From contig CM051456.1 of assembly GCA_028274465.1 (NCBI GenBank), forward strand, positions 61,800,753 through 61,864,752: 64,000 nt of DNA, given 5' to 3'. This DNA is from Plantago ovata. Lineage: Eukaryota > Streptophyta > Magnoliopsida > Lamiales > Plantaginaceae. The notes beneath the pieces are model-generated. The model had not been told where the DNA came from. It did no database searches and worked only from the letters and a program-made list of their open reading frames with translations. A program made the position numbers and the translations under genes. Shown here one piece after another: positions 44,366 to 55,530 of the stretch (positions are counted from its first letter, which is position 1; every line of letters begins with the position of its first letter).

Positions 44366-45304
44366 AGATTTAATTATCCCTTGAAAGTCCCCTATTGTGT
44401 TTGGTTCTACTAAAAGATGGTTGTACACAAGTGTTTGCTGAAACAGGCATTCAGCAAGTAAATCCTTAAAACTGGTCATTTGTTAGGGAACTTGGTCAGT
44501 TGCTGAAATAGGTATTCAGTAAGAAAAACCTTTGGATTGCTGAAACGGGTATTCAGACAATCAAGGATACTGAAACAGGTATTCAAGTATCAAAGGAAAA
44601 ATCTGAGACGGGAAATCAGCAAAGAGCAAGATTGTTTTCACTTAAGAAGAATTTACCTAAAATATCTCACTATAAAAGGGACTTGCTGAGACGGGAACTC
44701 AAAAACCTTTTTGACTCAAAGAAAAATGAGATATTTGATTAAGGGGGAAATTTCAGCAATTACAAGGCTTGTTACTCATAAAGTAAATGCTAAAGTTAGA
44801 ACGAGTAGAATCGCTGAAAAGATTCTCTATACTTCAGCAAGCTATTAGCTTCTAAGTAAAAGATATAAAAGCCCTTGATTCAAGGTAAAATCTAATGTGA
44901 CGTTAATCGTGGCACAGATAAACTCGCTATTAATCATGACATGAAATGCAATCGTGGCCATTGATTTTAAAGCAGTTGATGATCCAATGGTTAATGTTAT
45001 AAAGTGAAAACAAGCTCTCACGATTTCGGGTTAGTGGACCACTACGCATTAAATGCAAAGGCTCCACTAACTCATTGTTTCTCTGTTTTACCCTTGCTGA
45101 GAACTCAAAACCATTGAGTTTCTCACACAACAGAGATACTATATAAATAAAGAGTTAGACAAAAGACAAAATTCTTTAACTCCACATTTCCTTTCTCTGC
45201 AAATTCTCTCTAGCCTGTGGTCTGAAACATTGTACCTCCGGTCAAAAAGAAAAGCATCTCTTTTTCGTACTCTTACCACCTATTTTACCTTGCTATATAA
45301 AGAG
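44366..45304 (+). promoter_or_regulatory. copia-1 3' module leader: repeats, central PPT-like tract, hairpin and TATA box
   Basis: At 44325-44700 a degenerate unit TTGCTGAAACAGG(C/T)ATTCAG recurs about seven times. AAGGGGGAAATTT at 44741-44753 repeats the real polypurine tract. A hairpin with arms GTTAGTGG / CCACTAAC spans 45030-45071. TATATAAATA at 45140-45149 lies 155 bp before the ATG of the env-like frame. The order is the same in copia-2. Read as an internal promoter region. Confidence 0.65.
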
Positions 45305-48300
45305 ATGGCTCCCAAGATACAACAAACCAAGAACACCAAGTCCTCAAAGGCAAACAGTGCTGGAAAAAGCACTGCTCCCACTCCGGCCGCATCTCCGACA
45401 AAGAACACGGTGCAAATCGTGTTAGCTAACAACCGCATTACAGAAAGACCCATGCCTCCCGCATATCTCAACACTGAAAAGTGTGAGCAAATGATGCAAT
45501 GGGGAGGATTTGCAAAAGAGAAGTATATCCGATACTTCTATGAAAAAGAATATGACGAAGAAAATGTTGAGGCGTTGAATTATATTAATCAACAAGACCT
45601 GCTTCCATTTATCACCGCTTGCACAAAGAAGGTGAGTATGGTGGATACACTGGAATTTTACAATAATGCAGAAATCCAGACTCATACTGATGAACAAGGA
45701 ATCACTGAAGAAGTGATTTCTACAACAGTACAGGGGAAGAAACTCATCCTGAAATGGATTGATTTGGCAAACATCTTTCAGATTCCAACTACTAGAACTA
45801 AATATGATATCACTGCCACTATTGAGGAGATTGAAACCTTCTACAATGATGTCAGAAATGAAAGAATAAAAAGAGGAGAGATTGCTCCTATTTCATGGGA
45901 CAAATTCACAAAGAGAAAACATCTCTCTTACTCTCTTGGACTAGTAGCTTTGCTACTCATAATAGTCCTAAACTCCCAAGTTGGAGGAATAGACCAAGTC
46001 GGCCTGAAAAGATGGCCATTGCTGATGCATATTCATGAGAACAGAAACGACATGAACTGGGGAAAATACATTGTCAACAAGTTTGTTGAATGTATTGTAA
46101 AGTTCAAAGTCAAGGTGGAAGACAATACTGTCTTACCAATCTTCCCAGTGATGTATGGACTGAAAATCTGTTATATCCTGGAACATTTCCAGATCAAGCT
46201 AAGAAACTCATTGCCAATCAAGAAGTCAGTATGCAATGTGGGAAGAGCATTCTACAAACAGAATGAACCCAAGGATGCTGACAAACAGTCCAAGAAAGCA
46301 ATAGACTCAAATGTTGTTGACACTGCTATGGTTGCTGACAAAAAGGCACCTAGCAAGAGAACCAAGAAAAGGAAAACTGATGATGATACTCAAACTGCAG
46401 CTTCATCAGCTGATCATGTCCCCAAGAAAACCCGGAAAAAAACCTTCCCAAGGAAGAAAACAACGGCTAGGAATCAGTTCCTAGCGTTCATGACATTCCG
46501 GATGAAGATACAACAGTGGTTGCTGAAAAGCAAACCACTCCAGTAATTAATGTAGAAGCACATGCTAAAACTTCTACAAATCCAATTACTGAAGAAAGAC
46601 CACAAGGCAGTGGAAATGCAAATCCTGCCTTAGAAAGAATTGATGATGTCTACATTGTAGATAATCTTGAGGATACAACACTTGAGCCGGCAAGTGACAT
46701 AGCTGCAAACCTGAGAAACGTTGCACTTGGTGGACAAGCTGATACTGAGTCAGAAAATACTCAGGAAAGAAATGTGCCCCCTCTCTATGATATCACTATG
46801 GCTCCACAAAGTGATATTAGAGAACACTTGATGAAACTTGCTGAAATAGCAAAGAAGACAGTTGCTGAGACAACAACTAGTCATGAAAAGGAAGTTGTTG
46901 AAACAACAACTATTGAAGAATCAGTTGCAGAGAGTGCAACTGCTCAAAACACAGAGTTTGCTGAAACTCACAAAGAAGTATCGTTCGACGACGCATCACA
47001 TGATGCTGAGAATTAAAGGCCAAGTTCACCACTCACTTCAATAGACAAGGTCCAACTGGTACTTACTGAACTAAGTCAGAAAATGGACATGGAGATTGAT
47101 GATAACTTCAACATGTCAGTGGACCTTTTCATGACAAGTAGTGAACTAAGAGGTCAAGATACTTCCGCTCAACCTGTCGTCTCAGAGACAAGGGAGATTG
47201 CTGATACTGCACAACCTTATCAATTAGAGCAAGAACAGAAGTCTGCTGAAGAAAAAGATCAACACATGGATGAAGCCACTGTTGCTGAAAGAATAGAGTC
47301 AACTCATGTTGTTCTTCAACAGGTAGAAAACTCAAAATTTGGCTTATCTTATGTCTTTGATAACTCATCTTTGGCTAATCAGTTTTATTCTTATCAGACT
47401 TTCTGGATGCAAGTCAGAAGCATACTGAGGCTTCTTCACCAGAATCCACAATCCCTGCTGAGCAGGTAATTGTTAATTTTGGTGAAAATACTAGGTTTAA
47501 TAACTTAGTACTTGTATCTAACTTTTTGTTATCTCAGGATGATCAGAATCAGGAAGCAAACACTGTTCCTGAGAACATGAATGTAGATAATGCACAACCA
47601 AGTGTGCAACATGAGCTTGCTGAAAAACAGCAGGTAGAACATGTTACAGTTTTAGACTCTAAAACTACAATTCATGAACTTCCTGAAAATAACAAAAATG
47701 TTCTTTGTCAGGCACAAAAGGAGATAAATGAAATAGCTCTCATCACAGAAGTCCATGAAGTTAGTTCAGATGAACTCTACTCAAACTTCAAAAGAAATAC
47801 TTTCACCAGAGTTGCTAAGTCTGTCAGCAACTGGCAAAGATACAGGAGAATGGACTTCTCAGATCTTCACATCCAGCTCTCTAATGAAAAGAAGAGAAAC
47901 TCTCTCATCAAGCTTGAAACTTTTGTTCACTCTATCCTTCCTGAAGAGTTATCATATTCTCATCAAATGAATGCTAATCTGGTTGCTACAATCAGAGAGA
48001 ATATGAAGGATAAATTCAAGAGTGCCTCTCCAGCTGAACAAGCTGTGATGCTCAAAGGCTCATTTGTGCCAGTGGTGGCTGATCCTCACAAAATCAATGA
48101 GGAGGAAGAGGTAACAAGTCATGCCATTTACAAACATCTTGAGTTGGTTATTCTGACTGATGATGATGAAGAAGAGGAGGATGAGAATGTCCCAGAAGAT
48201 TCTAGTAATGATGAAACAAAAGATTCAAAGGACAATAAGGATCATGATGATGACAATCAAGGTCTTGGTCCAGATGCTGGTGGAGAGAAATTGACAATTG

Positions 48301-48491
48301 CTGATCAAGAAGATCAAGCACATGTTGAAAGACATGATGCTGAGCAACCTCCCAGCAACAACAAGAATATGCTACAACTCCCGCTGACCAATCCACTCCA
48401 GCAACTGAACAAGTTGCTGAGACTGATGAAGAACTTGCCAGAAAGCAAGATGAAATAGCTAAAGGAAAAGCAAAGCTTTCTTATGCCGAGA
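45305..48491 (+). pseudogene. copia-1 env-like frame, main part
   Basis: The start MAPKIQQTKNTKSSK is followed by PMPPAYLNTEKCEQMMQWGG and FAKEKYIRYFYEKE, a globular region to about 46250, a basic segment (KRTKKRKTDDD, KKTRKKTFPRKK) that could act as a nuclear signal, then a long acidic AE/QE-rich tail with SVSNWQRYRRMDFSDLH and VMLKGSFVPVVADPH blocks. Intron-like in-frame segments lie at 47323-47397, 47466-47537 and 47634-47711, at the places seen in copia-2. Broken in several places, with E5 inserted at 48491. No signal peptide or membrane segment seen. Confidence 0.78.
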
Positions 48492-49699
48492 TAATGAACG
48501 TGTATTTTACACTTTCATTCGAGTCTTTTTCACCAATTTAGCAATCCTCTAGGTTAATTTAGCTTATATTTTAGTGCATTTTATTAGAATTGTGTCACGT
48601 TTCCCTTCTCTTTGCATTTTTCAGGTTTTAGGTAAAAAACGTATTTTTATGGGCAATATTAATGAAGAAGACGAAGTTTTGGTGTTTCGAGGACATTCGT
48701 GGTGTATCTAGAAGGTTCCGGATGAGATTTGAGGCCTAGGGGACGAGTTTCAAGTCTTAAAGGTCACTAGAAGGCAAAATCCAAGTCCAAAAAGGAAAAG
48801 CGACCAAAATCTCGCTCCCACCGACCTGGATGTCCCAGGCGAACCGCCTAGGACGTGGGGCGAATCGCCCCACACCAGGCGAACCGCCTGGCACCGGGGG
48901 CGGTTCGCCCAGGGGGTTTCGACAACTATATATATGTTTGCCTATTTTCTACGTTTTTCATACCTTTTCACCTTATTTTAAGAGACAAATTCTCCAGAGC
49001 CTGTTCTGGGAATTATTAGCATAGAAGACTCTTTTTCTTATTGATTTGGAAGCTTAAGCATAGAAATTGGACATCTTTGATTCTCGATTCTTGCTTGTGA
49101 GTTAGCAATTCATCGGAGATTGACAACCTTCGTTGGTAACTTGTATCTCACGATTTTTCTGCTTTTATTTATTTCATTCAACATGTTTTCATTGAATCTT
49201 GCTTTGATTCTTGTTGATTGCAATTTATCTATGAGTAGCTAAATCTATCGTTGGTGATAGTAAGTGATTTCTTAGCTAGGGTTCTTGATTATGCATGAGT
49301 GGCTTCGCCCGTTTAAGACTTGATTTATTGTTTTATTTCTTTGATCTATCTAAGCCATCTATCTTTGTAGTGTTGAATTGAAAGGAACACATAGGACAAT
49401 TCACGGTCATAGATTTCTATACAAACTTCAAGTACTTCATGCATGATTATTACCCGTTACTTTGAATGATCATACTATCACTAACTTCTATTATATTGAT
49501 AAGAAAAATCTGTGCTTTGCTTGATTCCTGATTTATAGTTTAAGTTAAATTAGATAAAGCTAGTTATAGTCCTTAGAGATCGACACTCGATGTTATTTTA
49601 CTTCTACACTACGTGCCTAGGTTTTCGTTGTAGTTGTGAGTTGCCTTTGGCTAAAAACAAATTTATTTGATTAATTGAGTCTGACAATCTCGTTTATCA
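48492..49699 (+). repeat. E5 5' LTR
   Basis: 1,208 bp ending CGTTTATCA. The palindromic island at about 48835-48915 mixes GGGGCGAATCGCCCC with CAGGCGAACCGCCTGG; the TATA-like CTATATATATG follows near 48926. Confidence 0.9.
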
Positions 49700-49702
49700 A
49701 AT

Positions 49703-49720
49703 TGGCGCCGTTGTCGGGGA
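49703..49720 (+). other. E5 primer-binding site (tRNA-Asp type)
   Basis: TGGCGCCGTTGTCGGGGA, one base from the tRNA-Asp complement, three bases after the LTR. Confidence 0.9.
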
Positions 49721-50027
49721 CTATACTCCTTTTTTTCTCTTTAGCTTATTTATATTTTCAGCATTCAATTCCCTACAGAAGAACAGGCTCTGGGGTTTTC
49801 TCTCAAAAAATTTCACTTTCTTACCCTATTTCTTTCCCCCTATCTTTTTCAGTAAATTCATCTAATCTGATCTCAGTTACCTTGCATGCTTGTGCTCTCG
49901 AAGTTCTTGGTTACGTTGTGTTTGTTTGCACTCTTTGTGTTTTTCTTTGCAAGTTTTGTTTTTCTTTTGTGGATTCTGCTCCTTGGTTTCTTGTTTCCTA
50001 ATGTGCAAAAACTAGTCATACGAAAGG
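49721..50027 (+). other. E5 leader
   Basis: T-rich untranslated leader matching E2 20680-20986. It contains TTTTCAGTAAATTC and other acceptor-like sites. No frame. Confidence 0.6.
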
Positions 50028-50938
50028 ATGAGTCAACGAGTTCCTTTGCCCCGGTATGTGATGCCTCGAGGGCCTTGCATAACATTGGATGAAGATTGCA
50101 AGGATTATGACTTTGATCTTCGTACTTCTCCATTCTCTCCACGTTTTCGATGGGTGATGATCCAAGAGGGTTCTTAGACACGTACGAGGAAGGTGTGGTG
50201 AGGATACCTCGTAAGACTGTGGAGGGGGTTATTTTATCACATGAGCAACTTTGTGTGAGAGGATTTATGGGAGCCTTGAAAGGGTACGCTCGAGGATGGC
50301 TCAGAATCCCGCCGGAAAAATCGTTGCGCACTTGGGGTGAAGTAACCAGCAAGTTTCTGGAACATTGGGATAGGGACTCCCCTCCCGGGTCAAGGTCATG
50401 GACGTCTCGCTTCAGTAGTCAGCCACCAGAAATCGACATTGCCGATGACGAGGAATATGGAGAAGAATCCGTTGATGAAGTCTCCTCAGTGCTTAGCTTG
50501 GTTTCCACGTCCTTACTTGCGGATGTCGAGGTTGTTGGTCAAGAGGAAGTCGTGGAGGAGGTGATGACTGAATCCATTGCTTCACTTGAGTCAGAAAGTG
50601 ATGGCGTGAGTTGTGTTGAGGTCGACGAGCCAATGTCTGAAGATTTTGGTGTCTCTGAATCAATTGCTGCAGATACTCTTGATCTTGACTCCTACGTTCT
50701 GGTCCATGCACTCACCTATGAGTTCCAAAGGAGTTTTGATCCTTTTTTCTATTTTTATTTTCCATCTGATTCCCTTGGTTATTTTTTAGATTTAGATTTT
50801 ATTGGTTTTGTTAATTTTAGTTTTCAGGGAATCATGGACTTGCTTGAGCAGATACGGAGAGGAGCCAAGGATGGTTCCCAAGATGCGAGGAGTACTGGAA
50901 CGGATGCACAAGATTCGTTTCCATTTGATAATGGATAA
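50028..50938 (+). pseudogene. gag: E5 short Gag-like frame
   Basis: Starts MSQRVPLPRYVMPRGPCITL as in E2. The main open part (50150-50938, 262 aa) has GFLDTYEEGVVRIPRKTVEG, GFMGALKGYARGWLRIPPEK and SLRTWGEVTSKFLEHW, then a long acidic region and an aromatic stretch before DLLEQIRRGAKDGSQDAR. A Gag-like core without zinc knuckle or protease. About one break, near the start. The TTTTAGTTTTCAG|GG close to its end looks like a splice acceptor. The last two thirds recur at 55593-56042. Confidence 0.78.
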
Positions 50939-51998
50939 CATTAGTGGTAATGGTTGCATGTAGTTTAGTTTTATCGCTTTCTTGCATTGCATGCATATTT
51001 ATTTTGAGCATGTCATTGTGTTTTATTTCATGTTTTCGTATGTTTTTGGTGATGAAATAGGTTTTAAGATGATAATTTTGTGTTATGGTAGGAAAAAGGC
51101 GTCACCAGGAGCCTGGAGTTGCCAGGCGAACCGCCCCCCACGTGGGGCGATTCTCCTGGCAAGTCCAGACAACCTGGGACTTTCTGGACGCCCCAGGCGA
51201 ATTGCCCCCCACCGGGGGCGGTTCTCCCCGGGTGTCCAGAAACCTGGGACGTTCTGGACGCCCCAGGCGAATCGCCCCCCACCTGGGGCGGTTCGCCCCG
51301 GGTATCCAGAAACCCGAAGTTCCGGATTTTCGTTTGGAACCCCAATTTTCTCCTATTATGCTAAATTATTGATCTTTTTACCTATTTTATCGCCCGTTTT
51401 GGTTTCTCACGAGTTTCCTTGAGTCATATAGGTTACAGGTACAAGTTGCTCTCACCTTAAATCCACTTTTGACGTTCGGGACGAGCGACGACGTTCAGGT
51501 TTTGGGGGGGTTATCGCTGGCTATCTCTATACTTGTTTTGCTTATGATAAACTCGTGAAACCTTTTGTTTGCATTTGCATTTGCACGTTTACCGCTTTCT
51601 TAGTATTTAGTTGCATACACTACATTCATCCTAGTAGAGTTTTGCATGTTTTTGTGTGGAGTTTATTGCCAAATGTTTTGAACTTTTTTATTGGGGGATT
51701 AAGTAGTTATGACCTTTGACCATGCGTTCCATCTCTATGAATTTGTTTGAGGTTTTTCTCGCTTGGCTTGTCACATTATATATGCACTTAGTTAAGCTTG
51801 GTAGTCTCGACATCACTTAGTGGTGTTTTCTCTACTGCGGTTCACGAAGGCCTTTATAATAAGATGATGCATGTTAGAGTCTTGTGGTGGTTCTCCCGTG
51901 TAATTATGTACCTAAGAGGCAACAAGTCTTCACCTTGCTTTGAGATTGCTAAATGCCTAAGAAGGAGGTAGTGTGAGATTGTGTGATCCTTTGTTTGA
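50939..51998 (+). other. E5 internal region with tandem palindromic GC units
   Basis: At 51107-51310 about two and a half copies of a 70-bp unit are present (GTCCAGAAACCTGGGACG, CCCCAGGCGAATCGCCCCCC, GGGGCGGTTCGCCCCGGG). Proline/arginine-rich frames across it are spurious. Downstream come GACGTTCGGGACGAGCGACG and the shared 3' strings ACGTTTACCGCTTTCTTAG and CATCACTTAGTGGTG. Confidence 0.75.
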
Positions 51999-52138
51999 AA
52001 CCTATTCTAACGAATAGGTTTGGGGAGGGGGTTATGCTATCATTATGACTTGTTTTTTCGAGTTTGAGTGTTGTGATTTGTTTTCCTTTTTCGTAAAGTT
52101 TGTGCTCCAACCTATTATTTCGAATAGGTTTGGGGATG
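51999..52138 (+). repeat. two hairpin/PPT-like units of E5
   Basis: Units at 51999-52029 (CCTATTCTAACGAATAGG then TTTGGGGAGG) and 52109-52138. The loop differs from other elements while the stem is kept. Confidence 0.85.
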
Positions 52139-52190
52139 TCGTTTGTGAGTCATTATAATTTCTTTTTCGTTGTGCTACTGCTGGCTATAT

Positions 52191-52314
52191 ACAAAAAAAG
52201 AAAGAAAAAAGAAAAAATCGGAAAAAAAGAAAAAAGAAAAAATTACAGAAAAAAGAAAAAAATCTGAAAAAAAAAATAAAAAAGAAAAGACCCCAAAAAA
52301 AGCAAAGAAGGGTC
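52191..52314 (+). repeat. A-rich tract of E5 with GACCC/GGGTC stem
   Basis: Same tract as in the sister elements, ending GACCCC, an A-rich loop, GGGTCC. Copy 2 lies at about 57295-57418. Confidence 0.8.
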
Positions 52315-52923
52315 CAAAGAAAGCCAAAAAGCAGTTTAGCGAAGTGTTTGTCTCGTTTTTCAATTTTTGTAATGTTCATAATCGAGTTGTAAAGTGTGTC
52401 TTTTGTTTGTTTGAGTGTCATCTGTTCTAGACCACCGTCGTCCTGCCATTCAGGAAGTGGTAATAGTTTATGACTTTGCTTGAGAGATGGGTAGAATAAG
52501 GGAGTGTGATCTTTTAGGGAACCCTCCTTCGTTTGATGAGAGCCAGTATTGGTTCGACCTCTTTGAGGGAAAGTCTTAACTTGGTGAACAGTAGTAAGTC
52601 CTCAGTTTCATAGGCACGGGACAACCATTCGTATTTTAACATGTTTCATTACGTCGTCACTGACTAGGTCCAGGTAGAGAATTTTACGAGAGACTATCTT
52701 GTTTAACATAGTGCATATGTGAATGTGTATGAGTCAATCGAGACATTCTTCAACCAATATCCATGTTATGATTTGTATGTCATTGTTCATAAGTTTTTGA
52801 TAGACTCAATAGATTAGTTCATTTCATTTCGCATGAGACTCCATTTTGTGTGTTGCATTGGTTTTTTGCATTAGAGTCTAGCTTAGTTGCTTGAGGACAA
52901 GCAAAGGTTCGGTTTGGGGAGTT
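52315..52923 (+). other. E5 conserved 3' block, stem-loop and polypurine tract
   Basis: Shared 3' block, then the stem-loop TTGCTTGAGGACAAGCAA at 52887-52904 and the polypurine tract to 52921. Confidence 0.85.
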
Positions 52924-54133
52924 TGATGAACGTGTATTTTACACTTTCATTCGAGTCTTTTTCACAAATTTAGCTATCCTCTAGGTTAATTTAGCTTATA
53001 TTTTAGTGCATTTTATTAGAATTGTGTCACGTTTCCATTTTCTTTGCATTTTTCAGGTTTTAGGTAAAAAAACGTATTTTTATGGGCAATATTGATGAAG
53101 AGGACGAAGTTTTGGTGTTTCGAGGACATTCGTGATGTATCCAGAAGGTTCCGGATGAGATTTCAGGCCTAGGGGACGAGTTTCAAGGCTTAAAGGTCAC
53201 TAGAAGGCAAAATCCGAGTCCGAAAAGGAAAAGAAGACCAAAATGTCGCTCCCACCGACCTGGATGTCCCAGGCGAACCGCCTGGGACATGGGGCGAATC
53301 GCCCCACACCAAGCGAACCGCCTAGCACCGGGGGCGGTTCGCCCAGGGGGTTTCGACAACTATATATATGTTTGCCTATTTTCTACGTTTTGCATACCTT
53401 TTCACCTTATTTTGAGAGACAAATTCTCCAGAGCCTGTTCTGGGAATTATTAGCATAGAAGACTCTTTTTCTTATTGATTTGGAAGCTTAAGCATAGAAA
53501 TTGGACATCTTTGATTCTCGATTCTTGCTTGTGAGTTAGCAATTCATCGGAGATTGACAACCTTCGTTGGTAACTTGTATCTCACGATTTTTCTGCTTTT
53601 ATTTATATCATTCAACATGTTTTCATTCAATCTTGCTTTGATTCTTGTTGATTGCAATTTATCTATGAGTAGCTAAATCTATCGTTGGTGATAGTATGTG
53701 ATTTCTTAGCTAGGGTTCTTGATTATGCATGAGTGGCTTCGCGTGTTTAAGACTTGATTTATTGTCTTATTTCTTTGATCTATCTAAGCCATCTATCTTC
53801 GTAGTGTTGAATTGAAAGGAACAAATAGGACAATTCACGATCATAGATTTCTATACAAACTTCAAGTACTTCATGCATGATTATTACCCGTTGCTTTGAA
53901 TGATCATACTATCACTAACTTCCATTATATTGATAAGAAAAACCTGTGCTTTGCTTGATTCCTGATTTATAGTTTAAGTTAAATTAGATAAAGCTAGTTA
54001 TAGTCCTTAGAGATCGACAGTCGGGGTTATTTTACTTCTACACTACGTGCCTAGGTTTTCATTGTAGTTGTGAGTTGCCTTTGGCTGAAAACAAATTTAT
54101 TTGATTAATTGAGTCTGACAATCTCGTTTATCA
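52924..54133 (+). repeat. E5 3' LTR, copy 1
   Basis: 1,210 bp, TGATGAACGTG to CGTTTATCA. Palindromic island at about 53268-53350 (CAGGCGAACCGCCTGGG, GGGGCGAATCGCCCC). Confidence 0.92.
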
Positions 54134-55530
54134 TGAGAAAAATTTGCTCGAAGCTCAGGTCACTGATGCAAACCTAGAGGAAGATGAAATCTTCGATGAA
54201 GATTATCAAAGAGCAGTCGAAAATAGCATTCAAATTAATATGGCTGGAACACAACATTTAGACATTGCTCAATCTTCAGGAGTGAAAACTTTGGAAGAAT
54301 CCTCCCTTCCACCTACTACTGGTGAAACTCCAGTTGTTGAGTCTCAAGAGTTGCTCTCACAAACCACTCAACAAAAAGAATCTGAGGCAAAAGACCTTGG
54401 AGTCAAGGGTGCTGGTCTTGATGAACCTGATGAAGAGGAAGATTTATCAGATTTCTCAGCACCTGAGGAAGAAAAGAAGTGGAAATTCCTCCAGCATCCA
54501 TCAATTCTAATGAAGGAGATGATGAAAGAAACAGGTTGCTGAGAAATGAGGACCAGTTTGCCACTGAGCTAAAAGCTCACTCACTTGCTCCCTCTATGGT
54601 GCCTTTCTCAAGCGTTGAGGATTTTACACAAACAATAAGGCACTAATGGCTGTTCATAAAGCATGCCAAGAAAAGGATGATGCACTGCTTGCTGAAAGTC
54701 CACTCAATATCGAAAAGATACTGACCACTGTGCTAAAACGCACTACTACTCTCACCATACCTCAGAAAGATATCAGTCTACATCACAAGAGCTATGAAGA
54801 TGATGTCAGTAAAGCACTAAAGCTTGCTAAAAGTGAATTAACAAAGGCTCAGGCAATTATGGAAGATAAAATCAACAATGAGCGAAGACATGAGGAGAAT
54901 CTGACGTTTATCAATGAATAATTGTCAAAGTTTACTTCTGATTAGCAAGACATGATTCTTAAGTACAACAGCCTTCATTCTCTTGCTGAAAATTGCAACG
55001 AGTTTTTCTCTGCTTACATCAAACCGATGTTGCAATCCATGTTTAAGGGGGAAGATACACAAAAAAAAAATGTCAAAACACATGTCATCTACTACTCCCT
55101 CTCCTGCTCTGCTTAAATTTCCTGGACCACCACCAACGGAACCTCTTGCTGAAATAGAGCAAAGTTCTAAAAGGAAAGCTGAAACAGACTCTGAAAGAAG
55201 TTCAGCAAATCCAAAAAGGAGAAGAACTGCTGCTGATACTTCAGAGAACTGCCAACTTGAGAGTCATCAAGGAAATAATGATGATGATGATGACAGAACT
55301 ATTGCTCAGGTTATCAAAGCAAAGCCCATCAATGCCAAGACTCAATCTGGCAACACAAAATTGCTATCTTCGGGTTCTTCAGCAAGGAACAAAGATAGTA
55401 ATTCCAAGCAAAGAAGAAGACAAAGAAGGACCATTGAACAAGAGGCAAACAGAGGAAAAGCTCGAGGAGCTGTTGGCTTGGGTGTACAATACACCAAAAC
55501 AAGCAACAATGAGACCACTCAAAGTGTGAT
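54134..55530 (+). pseudogene. copia-1 env-like frame, continuation in duplication copy 1
   Basis: Resumes the 3' gene after E5: an acidic stretch with LPPTTGETPVVESQELL, a coiled-coil-like block (LHHKSYEDDVSKALKLAKSE) and a basic nuclear-localisation-like stretch (SSKRKAETDSERSSANPKRR). It stops where the tandem copy begins, so it lacks the conserved end domain. Broken. Confidence 0.8.

Larger units (their letters stand above)
48492..54133 (+). mobile_element. E5: Athila-like non-autonomous element inside the copia-1 env-like frame
   Basis: Target copies CGAGA (48487-48491) and TGAGA (54134-54138) differ at one base. Parts: 5' LTR 48492-49699, tRNA-Asp primer site 49703-49720, leader, short Gag-like frame 50028-50938, internal palindromic GC region 51107-51310, hairpin/PPT units, A-rich tract, conserved 3' block, PPT and 3' LTR 52924-54133. 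No protease, reverse transcriptase or integrase. LTRs differ at roughly 3% of sites by eye. Close relative of E2. About one break. Its second half is duplicated in the 55531-60634 repeat. Confidence 0.92.
50427..55530 (+). repeat. tandem duplication, copy 1
   Basis: 5,104 bp from within the E5 Gag-like frame to within the copia-1 env-like frame; repeated head-to-tail at 55531-60634. Both breakpoints carry CAGAAA. I see only about seven differences between copies, two of them in homopolymer runs. Confidence 0.95.

Noticed and set aside
51107-51310. CRISPR-like array of palindromic repeats
   Set aside because: Repeats are contiguous 70-bp units with no unique spacers, in plant nuclear DNA inside an LTR element.
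51064-51422. Overlapping proline/arginine-rich reading frames on both strands over the GC palindromes (also 56168-56526, 10360-10666, 24717-25080)
   Set aside because: They arise from self-complementary GC repeats being open in many frames at once; no start context, domain or conservation as protein.
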